DNA of 64,000 nucleotides from an uncultured Acidocella sp. (GTDB taxonomy: Bacteria > Pseudomonadota > Alphaproteobacteria > Acetobacterales > Acetobacteraceae): assembly GCF_946222605.1 (NCBI RefSeq), contig NZ_CAMIIE010000012.1, positions 10,308 through 74,307 of the forward strand. The letters run 5' to 3'. Made by a program: the position numbers and the translations under genes. A model generated the notes under the pieces. It had not been told where the DNA came from, made no database searches, and saw nothing but the letters and a program-made list of their open reading frames with translations. Below are positions 25,095 to 34,108 of this stretch, one piece after another; position 1 is the stretch's first letter, and every line of letters begins with the position of its first letter.

Positions 25095-26170
25095 GGCGGC
25101 TGCTCGCCGCCCTCCTCGCCGCGCTGCCGCTTGCCGGCTGCATCCAGCTTGGGCCGCATCAGCTGCAACAGGATACGGTCAGCTACGCCCAGGCGCTGGG
25201 CAATGCCCAGAACCAGCAAACATTGCTGAACGTGGTGCGGCTGCGCTACGCGGATTCGCCCAGCTTCCTGCAAACCACGCAAATCATCTCCTCCTACCAG
25301 CTCCAGCAGACGCTGAATGCCGGGCTGGAAGCCTATCCAAGTGCCGCCACCTCGGCCGGCAACTATATCTCCGGCGGGCTTGGCGGAACCTTCCAGCAGA
25401 GCCCGACCTTCACGCTGGAGCCGATCACCGGCAAGAATTTCGCCGAAAGCTTTCTGCGCCCCTTCTCCCCGGCGGAGCTGATGCCCTTCGTCGGCGGCGG
25501 CATTCCGGTGGACATTCTGTTCCGGCTGGATGTGCAATCCATCAACGGCCTGCAAAATTCCCGCGAGCTGGGCGGCAGCGACGGGCTGGGCGCGCCGGAT
25601 TTCTTCCTGCTGCTGCATGATCTGCGGCTGCTGCAGATCGGCGGGGTGCTGGATGGCGGCCAGGTGGAAACCAAGCCCGCCGAGGGCAAAATCCCGGCCC
25701 AGACCAAGACCATCCTGGCGATCGAGCCGACCGACGATCCGGACCTCGCCCGCGTCGCCGCGCAAACCCGCGCGCTGCTCGGCATGAAGCCGAACGAGCA
25801 GACCGCCACGGTCTATTACGGTACCGGCAAGCCACCCTCCGGGCAGATCATGCTGCAGACCAGGCCGATGCTGGGCATTCTCAACCAGCTCGCGATGCAG
25901 GTCGAGGTTCCGCCCGGCGACATCAAGGCCGGGCTGACCAACCCGACCGTCGGCAATGTCGGCATCGCCAAGCAGCCGGTCGTCGTCGTTCATTCCGGCG
26001 ACAAGGCGCCGAAGGGCGCATTCGTCTCGGTGAAATATGGCGATACCTGGTTTTGGATCGCCAATGACGATTTCAACAGCAAGGTCGCCTTCTCCATCGT
26101 CCAAACCCTGCTCTCGCTGGCCCAGACCAGTGCGACGCCGGGGACGATCCTGACCATCCCGACGAGCTGA
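25091..26170 (+). CDS. Predicted lipoprotein of unknown function
   Basis: 359 residues. Signal MRRLLAALLAALPLAGC with lipobox LAGC. The mature protein starts with a helical segment (VSYAQALGNAQNQQTLLNVVRLRYADSPSFLQ) seen in a family of uncharacterised proteobacterial lipoproteins, followed by Gly/Ser- and beta-rich regions and a C-terminal FWIANDDFNSKVAFSIVQTLLSLAQTSA. The translational overlap with ftsY suggests co-expression, but no functional link is evident. I cannot name a family. Confidence 0.78.
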   Translation: MRRLLAALLAALPLAGCIQLGPHQLQQDTVSYAQALGNAQNQQTLLNVVRLRYADSPSFLQTTQIISSYQLQQTLNAGLEAYPSAATSAGNYISGGLGGTFQQSPTFTLEPITGKNFAESFLRPFSPAELMPFVGGGIPVDILFRLDVQSINGLQNSRELGGSDGLGAPDFFLLLHDLRLLQIGGVLDGGQVETKPAEGKIPAQTKTILAIEPTDDPDLARVAAQTRALLGMKPNEQTATVYYGTGKPPSGQIMLQTRPMLGILNQLAMQVEVPPGDIKAGLTNPTVGNVGIAKQPVVVVHSGDKAPKGAFVSVKYGDTWFWIANDDFNSKVAFSIVQTLLSLAQTSATPGTILTIPTS

Positions 26171-26195
26171 GGCAGCGGCGAAAAACGCCCGGGCC

Positions 26196-26299
26196 TAGAG
26201 CAATATGTGTTTAGGTTGACGCGGTATCGTCAAGATAAACACATAAAATTGCTCGCCAAAACGAAAGCTAGAGCGTTCAGCTAAAAGCTGAAGGCTCTA
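26196..26299 (+). repeat. Family-2 double-hairpin repeat, copy B
   Basis: 104 bp, same orientation as copy A, with CTAG at both borders. Hairpin 1 keeps GAGCAAT-ATGTGTTTA pairing, with a bulge AAA and apical TTGACG/CGTCAA. Hairpin 2 has different arms (AGCGTTCAGCT/AGCTGAAGGCT, one mismatch), so most changes from copy A keep the pairing. Confidence 0.88.
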
Positions 26300-26329
26300 G
26301 GCACCGGCGTCGCCCACCCCGAACATTCT

Positions 26330-26376
26330 GTGGCCCTTTTTGAAAAAAGGGCCACGCCCCAAAAACTTTTGCAATT
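26330..26376. repeat. Family-1 hairpin repeat (short form)
   Basis: Arms GTGGCCC/GGGCCAC around TTTTTGAAAAAA (26330-26355), then the edge GCCCCAAAAACTTTTGCAAT. It lies 30 bp after family-2 copy B in a convergent gap. Confidence 0.85.
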
Positions 26377-26398
26377 GTCACGCGTGTGGAAGGCGGCT

Positions 26399-26701
26399 TT
26401 AGCGCCCCTTCAGCGTCTTTCCTTTGAGAAGACGCGCCTTGTTCGCCTTTACCCGCCGCCTGGACGGGGCCATCGCCGCGATTGCCATCGCCTGTGGGGG
26501 CGCCCCGCGCAGTGCGGCCATCCCCGCCTGCATCGCCCCCTCGGCAAAAGCCTGCTGCTTCTCCGCCCCCAGCGCCGCCAGCCGGCCTGCCGCCTTGCCC
26601 GGCTGCATCCAAAGCTGGGCGCTGTGCATGGCGAACACGAAGCCGGCCTCGGCCAGCCAGAAATACGCGGCGAACGGGTTGAGCGGGGCTTTGCGGGTCA
26701 T
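26399..26701 (-). CDS. Small hypothetical protein (100 aa)
   Basis: MTRKAPLNPFAAYFWLAEAGFVFAMHSAQLWMQPGKAAG, an amphipathic and partly hydrophobic N-terminal half, then an Ala-rich helix and a strongly basic tail (SRRRVKANKARLLKGKTLKGR). The layout is reminiscent of small phasin-like or DNA/granule-associated proteins, but no family is recognised. It is convergent with the lipoprotein gene and divergent from the adenine deaminase gene. Confidence 0.6.
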   Translation of the reverse strand: MTRKAPLNPFAAYFWLAEAGFVFAMHSAQLWMQPGKAAGRLAALGAEKQQAFAEGAMQAGMAALRGAPPQAMAIAAMAPSRRRVKANKARLLKGKTLKGR

Positions 26702-26823
26702 ACGCCCGATTTGGGGGCAAAGCCGGGCGGGCGCGCCGTCATGTCAGGAATATAATGCGCCGCCGCAACTCAGCCTCACAAAATTGCCTCTGGCCGGCCC
26801 CAGCCATGTCTGTATCATAGGTC

Positions 26824-28542
26824 ATGGAGACGAAGAACAACCTGCCTCCGGGCTTTCTGGAGCGTTGCATCGACCAGGCCATCGGCCGCACCCGAGCCGA
26901 TCTGGTCATCAAGGGTGCCAGCATCCTCAACCTGATCACCGGCGAGATCGCGGTCAGCGACATCGCCATCACCGGCAACCGCATCATCGGCACCTATGAG
27001 AGCTATCAGGGGGTGCGCGAGATTGACGGGCGCGGCCTGTTCGCCGTGCCGGGCTTTATCGACACCCATGTGCATTGCGAATCCACACTGGTGGCGCCAG
27101 GAGAGTTCGACCGCATCGTGCTGCCGCGCGGCACCACCACGGCGATCTGCGACCCGCATGAAATCTGCAACGTGCTCGGCGCGCAAGGGTTGGAATATTT
27201 CACCCAAAGCGCCGAGGCTTTGGCGATGGATCTGCGCGTGCAGCTCTCCAGCTGCGTGCCCGCCACCGGGCTGGAGACCTCCGGCGCCGAGCTGCGCGCC
27301 GGCGATCTGCTGCCCTTCCTCAGCCACCCGAAAGTCCTCGGCCTAGCGGAATTCATGAATTTTCCAGGGGTTTTGCATAAAGACCCGGTGGTGATGGAGA
27401 AGCTCTACGCCTTCGCCGGCGGGCATATCGACGGCCATGCGCCGAAACTCTCAGGCCGGGAGCTGAATGCCTATCTCTCCTGCGGTATCCGCAATTGCCA
27501 TGAAACCACCTCGCTGCCGGAAGCCTGGGAGAAATTGCGCAAGGGCGTGCATCTGCTGATCCGCGAAGGCACGGTCACCCGCGACGTGACGACGCTGAGC
27601 CCGGCTTTGACGCCGGAGACCTCGCTCAACTGCTCCTTCTGCACCGATGACCGCAACCCGCTGGATATTTTTACCGAGGGCCATCTGGATTACTCTGTGC
27701 GCAAGGCCATCGCGTCCGGTGTGGCACCGTTGCACGCCTACCGCGCCGTCTCCTACGCCGCCGCGCGCGGCTTTGGGCTGCGGGATCGCGGGCTGATCGC
27801 GCCCGGGCAGCGCGCGGATATCGTGCTGCTGGAGGATCTCGAAGCCTGCGCGGTGAAGCGGGTCATCGCTGGCGGCCGGCTAGTGGAGGAGATCGATTTC
27901 GCCGCCCGCGGCCTGCCCGGCTTTGTCGGGCTGGACAGCATGAAGCTGGAAAAGGTGAGCCCAGAGGATTTCCGCACGCCCGGCACCGGCCCGACCACCG
28001 CGGTCATCGGCATCCTGCGCGACAAGATCGTCACCGAACATCTGACCATGACGCTTCCCTACCGCAATGGCGAGCGCCTGCCGGATCTGGCGAATGACGT
28101 GCTGAAAATCGCGGTGCTGGCCCGGCATGGCAAGAACCGCAATATCGGGCGCGGCTTCGTGAAGGGGTTTGGGCTGAAGAACGGCGCGCTGGCCTCCTCG
28201 GTCGGGCATGACAGCCATAATGTCTGCGTCGCCGGCACCGATGATGCGCAGATGGCGCTGGCGGTGAACCGGCTGGTCGAGCTGGGCGGCGGCTTCGTCG
28301 CGGTTGCCGATGGCCGTGTGGTTGGCGAGCTGCCGCTGAAAATGGCCGGGCTGATGTCGGTCAAATCCGCCGAGGCGGTGCGCGCGGAGCTGACCGCCCT
28401 GCGCGCCGCCACACGCGCCATGGGCTGCGACCTCGCCGAGCCCTTCCTGCACCTCGCCTTCCTGCCGCTGCCGGTGATCCCGCATCTGAAGATCACCGAT
28501 AAGGGGGTGGTGGATGTGGATCGCTTCGAGTTGGTGAGTTAG
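26824..28542 (+). CDS. ade: Adenine deaminase
   Basis: 572 residues, the usual length. Amidohydrolase that converts adenine to hypoxanthine for purine salvage. Metal-site motif DTHVHCES, then the family-specific HIDGHAPKLSGRELNAYLSCGI, NCHETTSLPEAW, FCTDDRNPLDIFTEGHLDY and the C-terminal HDSHNVCVAGTDDAQM. All are as in bacterial Ade. Its TAG stop interleaves with the TAA stop of the convergent pabC-like gene within the four bases TTAG. Confidence 0.96.
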   Translation: METKNNLPPGFLERCIDQAIGRTRADLVIKGASILNLITGEIAVSDIAITGNRIIGTYESYQGVREIDGRGLFAVPGFIDTHVHCESTLVAPGEFDRIVLPRGTTTAICDPHEICNVLGAQGLEYFTQSAEALAMDLRVQLSSCVPATGLETSGAELRAGDLLPFLSHPKVLGLAEFMNFPGVLHKDPVVMEKLYAFAGGHIDGHAPKLSGRELNAYLSCGIRNCHETTSLPEAWEKLRKGVHLLIREGTVTRDVTTLSPALTPETSLNCSFCTDDRNPLDIFTEGHLDYSVRKAIASGVAPLHAYRAVSYAAARGFGLRDRGLIAPGQRADIVLLEDLEACAVKRVIAGGRLVEEIDFAARGLPGFVGLDSMKLEKVSPEDFRTPGTGPTTAVIGILRDKIVTEHLTMTLPYRNGERLPDLANDVLKIAVLARHGKNRNIGRGFVKGFGLKNGALASSVGHDSHNVCVAGTDDAQMALAVNRLVELGGGFVAVADGRVVGELPLKMAGLMSVKSAEAVRAELTALRAATRAMGCDLAEPFLHLAFLPLPVIPHLKITDKGVVDVDRFELVS

Positions 28543-29312
28543 GGCGTTTCCACCGCCGGCAACGCGGCGCCATCCAGCGACAGGATGGGCCGCAGCGCCA
28601 GCACATTGCACACCGCCAGCGCCTGCGCGACGCGCAGCATCTCGACGCTGATAACCGCCTCCGCCACCGCCCCCTCGGCCAACAGCCTGGCGCGGCGAAT
28701 GCCCGGCAGCGCCGCTTCCGCCACCGGCGGCGTGAGCCAGACGCCAGCGGATTTCACCAGCAGATTGCCGATGCTCGCACAGGCCACCCGCCCGGCGCGG
28801 TTGAGCAAAATCGCCTCCTGCGCCCCGGCCGCCTCGGCCTCCTGCCGGGCCAGAATATGCGGCAGATAATTCAGCGTCTTCACCTGCGAGAGCGGCGAGG
28901 TTTCATCGCGCGCGATCGAGCGGCAGATGACCGCCTTCACCTGCCCCGGCCCGGGCAGGGCGAAGGCCGTGGCCAGCACGGTCGGGCTTGGTTCAGCCGG
29001 GGGCAGCAGCCCGCGGGGGCCGGCGCCACGGGTGAGGGTGAGGCGCGCCCCACCTTCCATAATGCCGTTGGCGGCGGCGGTTTGCGCCAGAATTTCGGCC
29101 ATCCCGCCAGCATCGAAGGGCAGGCCCAGCCGCAACAGCGTGGCGCCCGCCGCCAGCCGGGCAAAATGCGCCGCCGCGTCCGGCGCCACGCCACCGCTCA
29201 ATCGCAGCGTTTCGAAAATCCCGTCCCCCAGCGTAAAGCCGCGATCCGCCACCGGGATCATCGCCGCTTGCGCCGGCAATAACCGCCCATTCAGCCAGAC
29301 GATCTCAACCAT
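28539..29312 (-). CDS. pabC: Class-IV aminotransferase, probable aminodeoxychorismate lyase
   Basis: 257 residues. Fold-type IV PLP enzyme: DRGFTLGDGIFETLR, TLTRGAG and the PLP lysine Lys145 in SQVKTLNYL; C-terminal ISVEMLRVAQALAVCNVL. It overlaps the pabB gene by 8 bp, which supports a role as the lyase releasing 4-aminobenzoate and pyruvate for folate synthesis. A branched-chain or D-amino-acid aminotransferase would be the alternative from sequence alone. Confidence 0.85.
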   Translation of the reverse strand: MVEIVWLNGRLLPAQAAMIPVADRGFTLGDGIFETLRLSGGVAPDAAAHFARLAAGATLLRLGLPFDAGGMAEILAQTAAANGIMEGGARLTLTRGAGPRGLLPPAEPSPTVLATAFALPGPGQVKAVICRSIARDETSPLSQVKTLNYLPHILARQEAEAAGAQEAILLNRAGRVACASIGNLLVKSAGVWLTPPVAEAALPGIRRARLLAEGAVAEAVISVEMLRVAQALAVCNVLALRPILSLDGAALPAVETP

Positions 29313-30621
29313 GCGCGATCAAGGGCGAGAGTTTCAGCATCATCTCCTCATACTCCGAAGCTGGATCGCTGTCCCAGGTGATGCCGCCCCCGGCCTGGGC
29401 GTAGAGCCATTCCGGTGTCGCCACCATGGTACGGATGATGATGGCGCTATCCATCGCCCCATCCAGCCCGATCCAGGCGAGGGCGCCGCAATAGGCGCCG
29501 CGCGCCCCTGCCTCCAGCGCGTCGATAATCTGCATCGCCCGGTGCTTCGGCGCCCCGGTGATGGAGCCGCCCGGCGAGCAGGCCAGCAGCAAATCCGCTG
29601 CCCCCACCCCGGGGCGCAACTGCCCGGTGACGGCGGAAACCAGATGATGCGCCTGGGCAAAACGCTCCACCGCGAACAGTTCCGGCACCCGCACCGAGCC
29701 GGTTTCGCAAAGCTGGCCGAGATCATTGCGCAGCAGATCGGTGATCATCAGATTTTCCGCCCGCTCTTTCGGATTGTCACGCAAAGCGGCGGCGGCCCGC
29801 GCATCCGCCCGCGGGCAGGCCTCACGCCGGGCCGTGCCTTTGATCGGCCGCGTCTCCACCGCGCCGGTGGCGGTCACGGACAAAAACCGCTCCGGCGAGG
29901 CACCGCATAAGGCCGCGCCGCACCCGGTTTCGATAAAGGCCGCGAACGGTGCGGGGCTGCGGCGGCGCAATGCGGCATAATAGCCGGCGGCTGAAAACCC
30001 GGACGGCGGGGCGGCGGTGAAGCGGGCGGTGAAATTCGCCTGGAACACATCCCCGGCGCCGATATAAGCCCGCAGCCTCTCCACCCGCGCCTCATAAGCC
30101 GCGCGGGGCGTTTCCTCCCGCCAGTCCGGCTGCGGCCCTGGCGGCAACGCGGCTGCCCGCCGCAACCGGGCCGCCAGCGCCGCAATCCGCGCCTGCGCCC
30201 CCTGCCCTGGCCGATCCCCGGCCAGCACGCAAAGCCGCCGCGCCGCATAGTCGAAGCCGAGCACCAGATCGAACATGCCGAACCAGCCTTCCGGCAGCCC
30301 GGGAATCGGCGCGTGACGAGACTCAATCCCGGCTTGCGTCAGCCCGGCGCCATAGCCGAGCCAGCCCATCGCCCCGGCTTTGAAGGGAAATGGCCAGTCC
30401 AGCGGGCAGGCAGCATCCGCAGGCCGGGCCGCCGCCAGCCAACCGGGCAATTCATCAGCACGGGCCAGTTCCAGCACCGCGCAGGGCTCCAGCCCGATAT
30501 AGCTGACCCTGGCCCTGGCATCCCCCGCCGCGGCGCTGTCCAGAAACACCAGCGGCGCTTCCCCCGCCAACGCCGCGAAGGCCGCGCCGGGCTCGACCCA
30601 GCCGAGATCGCGGCACAGCAT
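29305..30621 (-). CDS. pabB: Aminodeoxychorismate synthase component I
   Basis: 438 residues. Chorismate-binding enzyme: YEARVERLRAYIGAGDVFQANFTARF, SPERFLSVTATGAVETRPIKGTARR, ENLMITDLLRNDLGQLCETGSV and CSPGGSITGAPKHRAMQIIDALE. The IKGT motif is typical of aminodeoxychorismate synthase rather than anthranilate synthase. It adds the amino group to chorismate with ammonia from a PabA subunit, which is not encoded here. It is coupled to the lyase gene. Confidence 0.92.
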   Translation of the reverse strand: MLCRDLGWVEPGAAFAALAGEAPLVFLDSAAAGDARARVSYIGLEPCAVLELARADELPGWLAAARPADAACPLDWPFPFKAGAMGWLGYGAGLTQAGIESRHAPIPGLPEGWFGMFDLVLGFDYAARRLCVLAGDRPGQGAQARIAALAARLRRAAALPPGPQPDWREETPRAAYEARVERLRAYIGAGDVFQANFTARFTAAPPSGFSAAGYYAALRRRSPAPFAAFIETGCGAALCGASPERFLSVTATGAVETRPIKGTARREACPRADARAAAALRDNPKERAENLMITDLLRNDLGQLCETGSVRVPELFAVERFAQAHHLVSAVTGQLRPGVGAADLLLACSPGGSITGAPKHRAMQIIDALEAGARGAYCGALAWIGLDGAMDSAIIIRTMVATPEWLYAQAGGGITWDSDPASEYEEMMLKLSPLIAHG

Positions 30622-30632
30622 GGCGACTCAGA

Positions 30633-31598
30633 TCAGGCGGCGCAGCTCTCGAAGCCCCGGCGCAAAGCCGGGCGGTTGAGGTCGCGCCCGATGAACACGA
30701 TGCGGCTCACCCGCTTTTCATCGGCCTTCCACGGCGCCAGGAAATCCCCGTCCGCGATCATATGCACGGCCTGGAAGGCAAAGCGCCGCTCCTCGCCCTC
30801 ATAGGCCAGAATGCCCTTGGTGCGCAGGATGTTCTGCCCCTGGCTCTGCAATATATGGCCGATCCAGGTGTTGAATTTCTGCGCCGAGAGCGGCTTGTCG
30901 GTGGAGAGGCTGATCGAGGTCAGATGCTCATTATGGGTGTGGCTGTCCTCTTCCAGGAAGTCCGGCACATTTGCCAGCACCCGCTTCAGATCGAACGCGC
31001 CCAGCCCCAGCAGCTCATCCGCCGGCACATCGCCCTTGGTGGTTTTCTTGATCACCGCATAGGGGTTGATGGATTTGATCTTCGCCTCAACCGAAGCCAG
31101 CTCCTCCGGTGTCACCAGATCCAGCTTGTTCAGCACGATCACATCCGCGAACGCCACCTGGTCGGCGGCTTCGGGGCTGTCCTCCAGCCGGGTGAGGAAA
31201 TGCTTGGCATCCACCACGGTCACAATCGCATCCAGCCGCGTCTTGGCCTTCACATCCTCATCGACGAAGAAGGTCTGCGCCACCGGCGCCGGGTTGGCGA
31301 GGCCGGTGGTCTCGACGATGATGCCGTCGAATTTCTGGCTGCGCTTCATCAGCCCGCTGACGATGCGGATCAGATCGCCGCGCACGGTGCAGCAGATGCA
31401 GCCATTATTCATCTCGAACACTTCCTCATCGCTATCCACGACGAGGTCGTTATCCACCCCGAGCTCACCGAACTCATTGATGACGACGGCATATTTCTTG
31501 CCATGCGTGCCGGTGAGCAGATGGTTGAGCAATGTGGTCTTGCCCGCACCCAGATAGCCGGTGAGGACGGTGACGGGAACGAGATCGGACATTTTCAA
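30633..31598 (-). CDS. COG0523 (CobW/YeiR-type) metal-handling GTPase
   Basis: 321 residues. P-loop VLTGYLGAGKTTLLNHLL, ELGVDNDLV, the metal-binding GCICC (Cys67, Cys69, Cys70), ETTGLANPAPVAQTFF and NKLDLV. The C-terminal CobW_C domain carries a His-containing stretch (EDSHTHNEH) and ends near RGFESCAA. COG0523 GTPases deliver metals, often zinc, or help cobalamin synthesis. No cobalamin genes are nearby, so a zinc or general metal-chaperone role is more likely. No Zur-box was recognised upstream. Confidence 0.9.
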   Translation of the reverse strand: MKMSDLVPVTVLTGYLGAGKTTLLNHLLTGTHGKKYAVVINEFGELGVDNDLVVDSDEEVFEMNNGCICCTVRGDLIRIVSGLMKRSQKFDGIIVETTGLANPAPVAQTFFVDEDVKAKTRLDAIVTVVDAKHFLTRLEDSPEAADQVAFADVIVLNKLDLVTPEELASVEAKIKSINPYAVIKKTTKGDVPADELLGLGAFDLKRVLANVPDFLEEDSHTHNEHLTSISLSTDKPLSAQKFNTWIGHILQSQGQNILRTKGILAYEGEERRFAFQAVHMIADGDFLAPWKADEKRVSRIVFIGRDLNRPALRRGFESCAA

Positions 31599-31682
31599 TC
31601 ACCTAAAATTCTGAATTCGAAGACAGCATGTAGCGCCGGAACGCGCGCAGGCAAGGCGGCGCGGGGCAAGGTTGCACAATCC

Positions 31683-32726
31683 TCAGGCCGGATGGTCCGG
31701 CCAGGGATAGTCGCTCTCCCGCGTTTCGCCGAAAGCGGCATCGACGACATAGGCCGCCACCCGCCGCTCATTGAACAAATCCGCATAGCGCGCCCGCCCC
31801 GCCGCCGCCGCGCGCATCCGCAGCTGGGGTTCGGCCTTATAGCGCGCCAGCTTGTCCGCCAACTCCTCCAGCGAGGAGAAAAACCCCATCTCATCCTCGC
31901 CAAAAACCCGGTCATAGCCGGTGGCGCGTTCGATGAAGGCGAGCTGGCCATTGCCGGTGAGATGCGCCAGCCGGTCCGAGCTATAGAGGAAATCATCGCC
32001 ACGGCGGCTGATATTCAGCCCCATCCCGGCCTGGCAGAGCGCCTCCTGATAGGCCGCGCCATTGAGGAAGGGCCGGTCGATCCCGGGTGTCAGCCAGCGC
32101 AGGCCCGGCAGCCGCGCCCGCAGCCCGGCGACGAACTCCCGCATATCCCAATCCCGCCCGCAGACATGGCGCGGCGGGCGCGCGGGGTTGCCGCAAGCAT
32201 AGAACAGATCGAAATCCGGGGCCTCCACCTCATCCATCCGCCCGCGCTCGATCGAGAGATCAACCGGGTTGGGCATGAACCCGACCCGCACGCCCGGGCG
32301 GCGCAGCGCCGCCATCGAGGCGCCGGCGGTGCTCACCAAAGTCAGGTCCACCACCCCCAGCTTGCCTTCGATGCGGCGGATATTATCCGGCTCGAACAGC
32401 GGATCGACATTCCACTGCACCACCCGCACCCCCGGCAGATCGCCGCGAATGGCCGCGATCGTCTGCGCATCCACCATATCCGCATGGCCGAGCACCAGCA
32501 GCTCCGGCTTATGCGCCCGGCAATAATCGCGGATCATCTTGTTGAACGGCCCGCGCCCCAGCCGCCTGTGGCCAAAGCCGAAGCCGCGCGCCAGATCCCG
32601 GTCCGAGAGGGCGAGCAGCTGATGCCCGTTGCGGATGAAGCCGTTGCAGAGCTTGATGCCGGTGGCGTGCTGGTTGAGGCTTTTCAGCGATACCGGGGCG
32701 TAGCCGATATGCACGATCCGGAGCAT
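31683..32726 (-). CDS. CgeB-like glycosyltransferase
   Basis: 347 residues with a GT-B-like arrangement: MLRIVHIGYAPVSLKSLNQHATGIKLCNGFIRNGHQ, ELLVLGHADMVDAQTI, VVQWNVDPLFEPDN, DFDLFYACGNPARP, and the C-terminal acceptor/donor block LCQAGMGLNISRRGDDFLYSSDRLAHLTGNGQLAFIERATGYDRVFGEDEMGFFSSLEEL. It resembles the CgeB/YkvP transferase domain. With the ligase-like and GT4 genes next to it, it probably builds a surface glycan. Donor and acceptor are unknown. Confidence 0.8.
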   Translation of the reverse strand: MLRIVHIGYAPVSLKSLNQHATGIKLCNGFIRNGHQLLALSDRDLARGFGFGHRRLGRGPFNKMIRDYCRAHKPELLVLGHADMVDAQTIAAIRGDLPGVRVVQWNVDPLFEPDNIRRIEGKLGVVDLTLVSTAGASMAALRRPGVRVGFMPNPVDLSIERGRMDEVEAPDFDLFYACGNPARPPRHVCGRDWDMREFVAGLRARLPGLRWLTPGIDRPFLNGAAYQEALCQAGMGLNISRRGDDFLYSSDRLAHLTGNGQLAFIERATGYDRVFGEDEMGFFSSLEELADKLARYKAEPQLRMRAAAAGRARYADLFNERRVAAYVVDAAFGETRESDYPWPDHPA

Positions 32727-32860
32727 GGGCGGGCTGATTTCCTTGTTTCGCGGCTGGGTGCGGCGTTACGCGAAGGGGGGGGCGAAGTCAACGAAACCGC
32801 CATCCTCGCGGGCCTGGCTTGACACCGGCCGCATCGCTGCGCCATCGCCATGCGCACATG

Positions 32861-34108
32861 GATCTTCCCACCAAAGCCGCGATGCACCCTGTTGAGGCCG
32901 GTAGACGACGCTGGCACCCTGGCTTTCTGTTCACACCGCGCCTGGCGCTGCCACTCACCCTCGCGGCCGGGCTGCTGCTGCCCAGCAATGCCGCCTGGTC
33001 CACCTTCTTTTATATCCTCGGCCTGCCCACCATCGGCTGGCAGCTCTGGCGCGGCGCCCGGCCGGATGCCGCAAACCGCCCGCTGCTGGCCATGCTCGCC
33101 CTCTGGGCCTGGTCCAGCCTCACCATCGCCTGGGACCGCAATATTTCCGGCCAGGGGGACGGCCATGGCTATTGGCTGCTGAATGCGCTCTGCACCCTCG
33201 CCTTCCTGCTCTGTTTCGACTTCGCCACCCGGCAGGATGCCAGCGCCCGCCGCCGCGCGGTCAGCGCCTTCATCCTTTGCGCGGTGCCGACGGCGCTGCT
33301 CTCCATCGCGCTGTTCGCGGTGCAGGACCACTGGACGGGCCGGCTCGGCGGCTGGGGGGCGCTGAAAACCCCGGTCTGGGGCGCCTCGGTCATCGTCATC
33401 TGCGTGCTGCTGACGCTGGGGCGGGTTGCCGAGGCCGGGCCAAGGCGCTGGCTCTACGCCGCCGCCCTGGTGCCGATGCTGGTCTATCTGCCGCTGAATG
33501 GCAGCCGCACCGCCTTGCTCTCGCTGGCGGTGGGGGTGATGATGCTGGGGTTGAGCAGCTGGCGCGCCTTCCGGGCCCTGGCCATCGCCGGGCTGTGCGC
33601 GCTGGCGGCGCTGGCGGGCGTGGTGCTGATGCGCCCGGTCTGGGTGAAAGCGGTGATCGGCAGTTTCCTGGCCCGCGGCACGGATTGCCATATCACCATC
33701 TGGCGCACCGCCTGGGGGCTGTTCCTGGCGCAGCCGGTGATCGGCTATGGCCCCTCCGCCCGGCTGCCGATTTTGCCGCACGGCGCCTGCCCGGCCTATC
33801 CGAGCCCGCATAATCTCTATCTCTCGCTGCTGGTCTATAGCGGGCTGGTCGGCTTCGCGCTGTACGGGCTCTGCCAGGTCCTGCTCTGCCGGCAGGTGCT
33901 GCGCCGGCAGAGCAGCTTTCAGCGCGCCCTGGCGCTGGCGCTGCTCGCCGTGCCGCTGGTCTCCGGCCTGTCGGACCTGACCCAGGTGATCAAGGGCCCC
34001 TCGCCGCTCTGGTATATTATCTGGCTGCCGATGCTGCTGGCGCTGCATGCCGGGCCAGAATCGCCTGGTACGTCTCCAGCATCCGCCGCGTCACCACCGC
34101 GCGGGTGA
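32861..34108 (+). CDS. O-antigen ligase/polymerase-like membrane protein
   Basis: About 415 residues from ATG MDLPTKAAMHPVEAG; a nearby ATG at 32882 and a TTG at 32819 are alternatives. Roughly ten membrane helices, with the family's periplasmic loop near the C-terminus: ARGTDCHITIWRTAWGLFLAQPVIGYGPSARLPILPHGACPAYPSPHNLYLSLLVYSGLVG. The R..IW..A......P..G.G and PHN.YL pattern marks the O-antigen ligase (WaaL/Wzy_C) superfamily. The last 92 nt overlap the convergent glycosyltransferase gene. Confidence 0.85.
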   Translation, partial: DLPTKAAMHPVEAGRRRWHPGFLFTPRLALPLTLAAGLLLPSNAAWSTFFYILGLPTIGWQLWRGARPDAANRPLLAMLALWAWSSLTIAWDRNISGQGDGHGYWLLNALCTLAFLLCFDFATRQDASARRRAVSAFILCAVPTALLSIALFAVQDHWTGRLGGWGALKTPVWGASVIVICVLLTLGRVAEAGPRRWLYAAALVPMLVYLPLNGSRTALLSLAVGVMMLGLSSWRAFRALAIAGLCALAALAGVVLMRPVWVKAVIGSFLARGTDCHITIWRTAWGLFLAQPVIGYGPSARLPILPHGACPAYPSPHNLYLSLLVYSGLVGFALYGLCQVLLCRQVLRRQSSFQRALALALLAVPLVSGLSDLTQVIKGPSPLWYIIWLPMLLALHAGPESPGTSPASAASPPRG

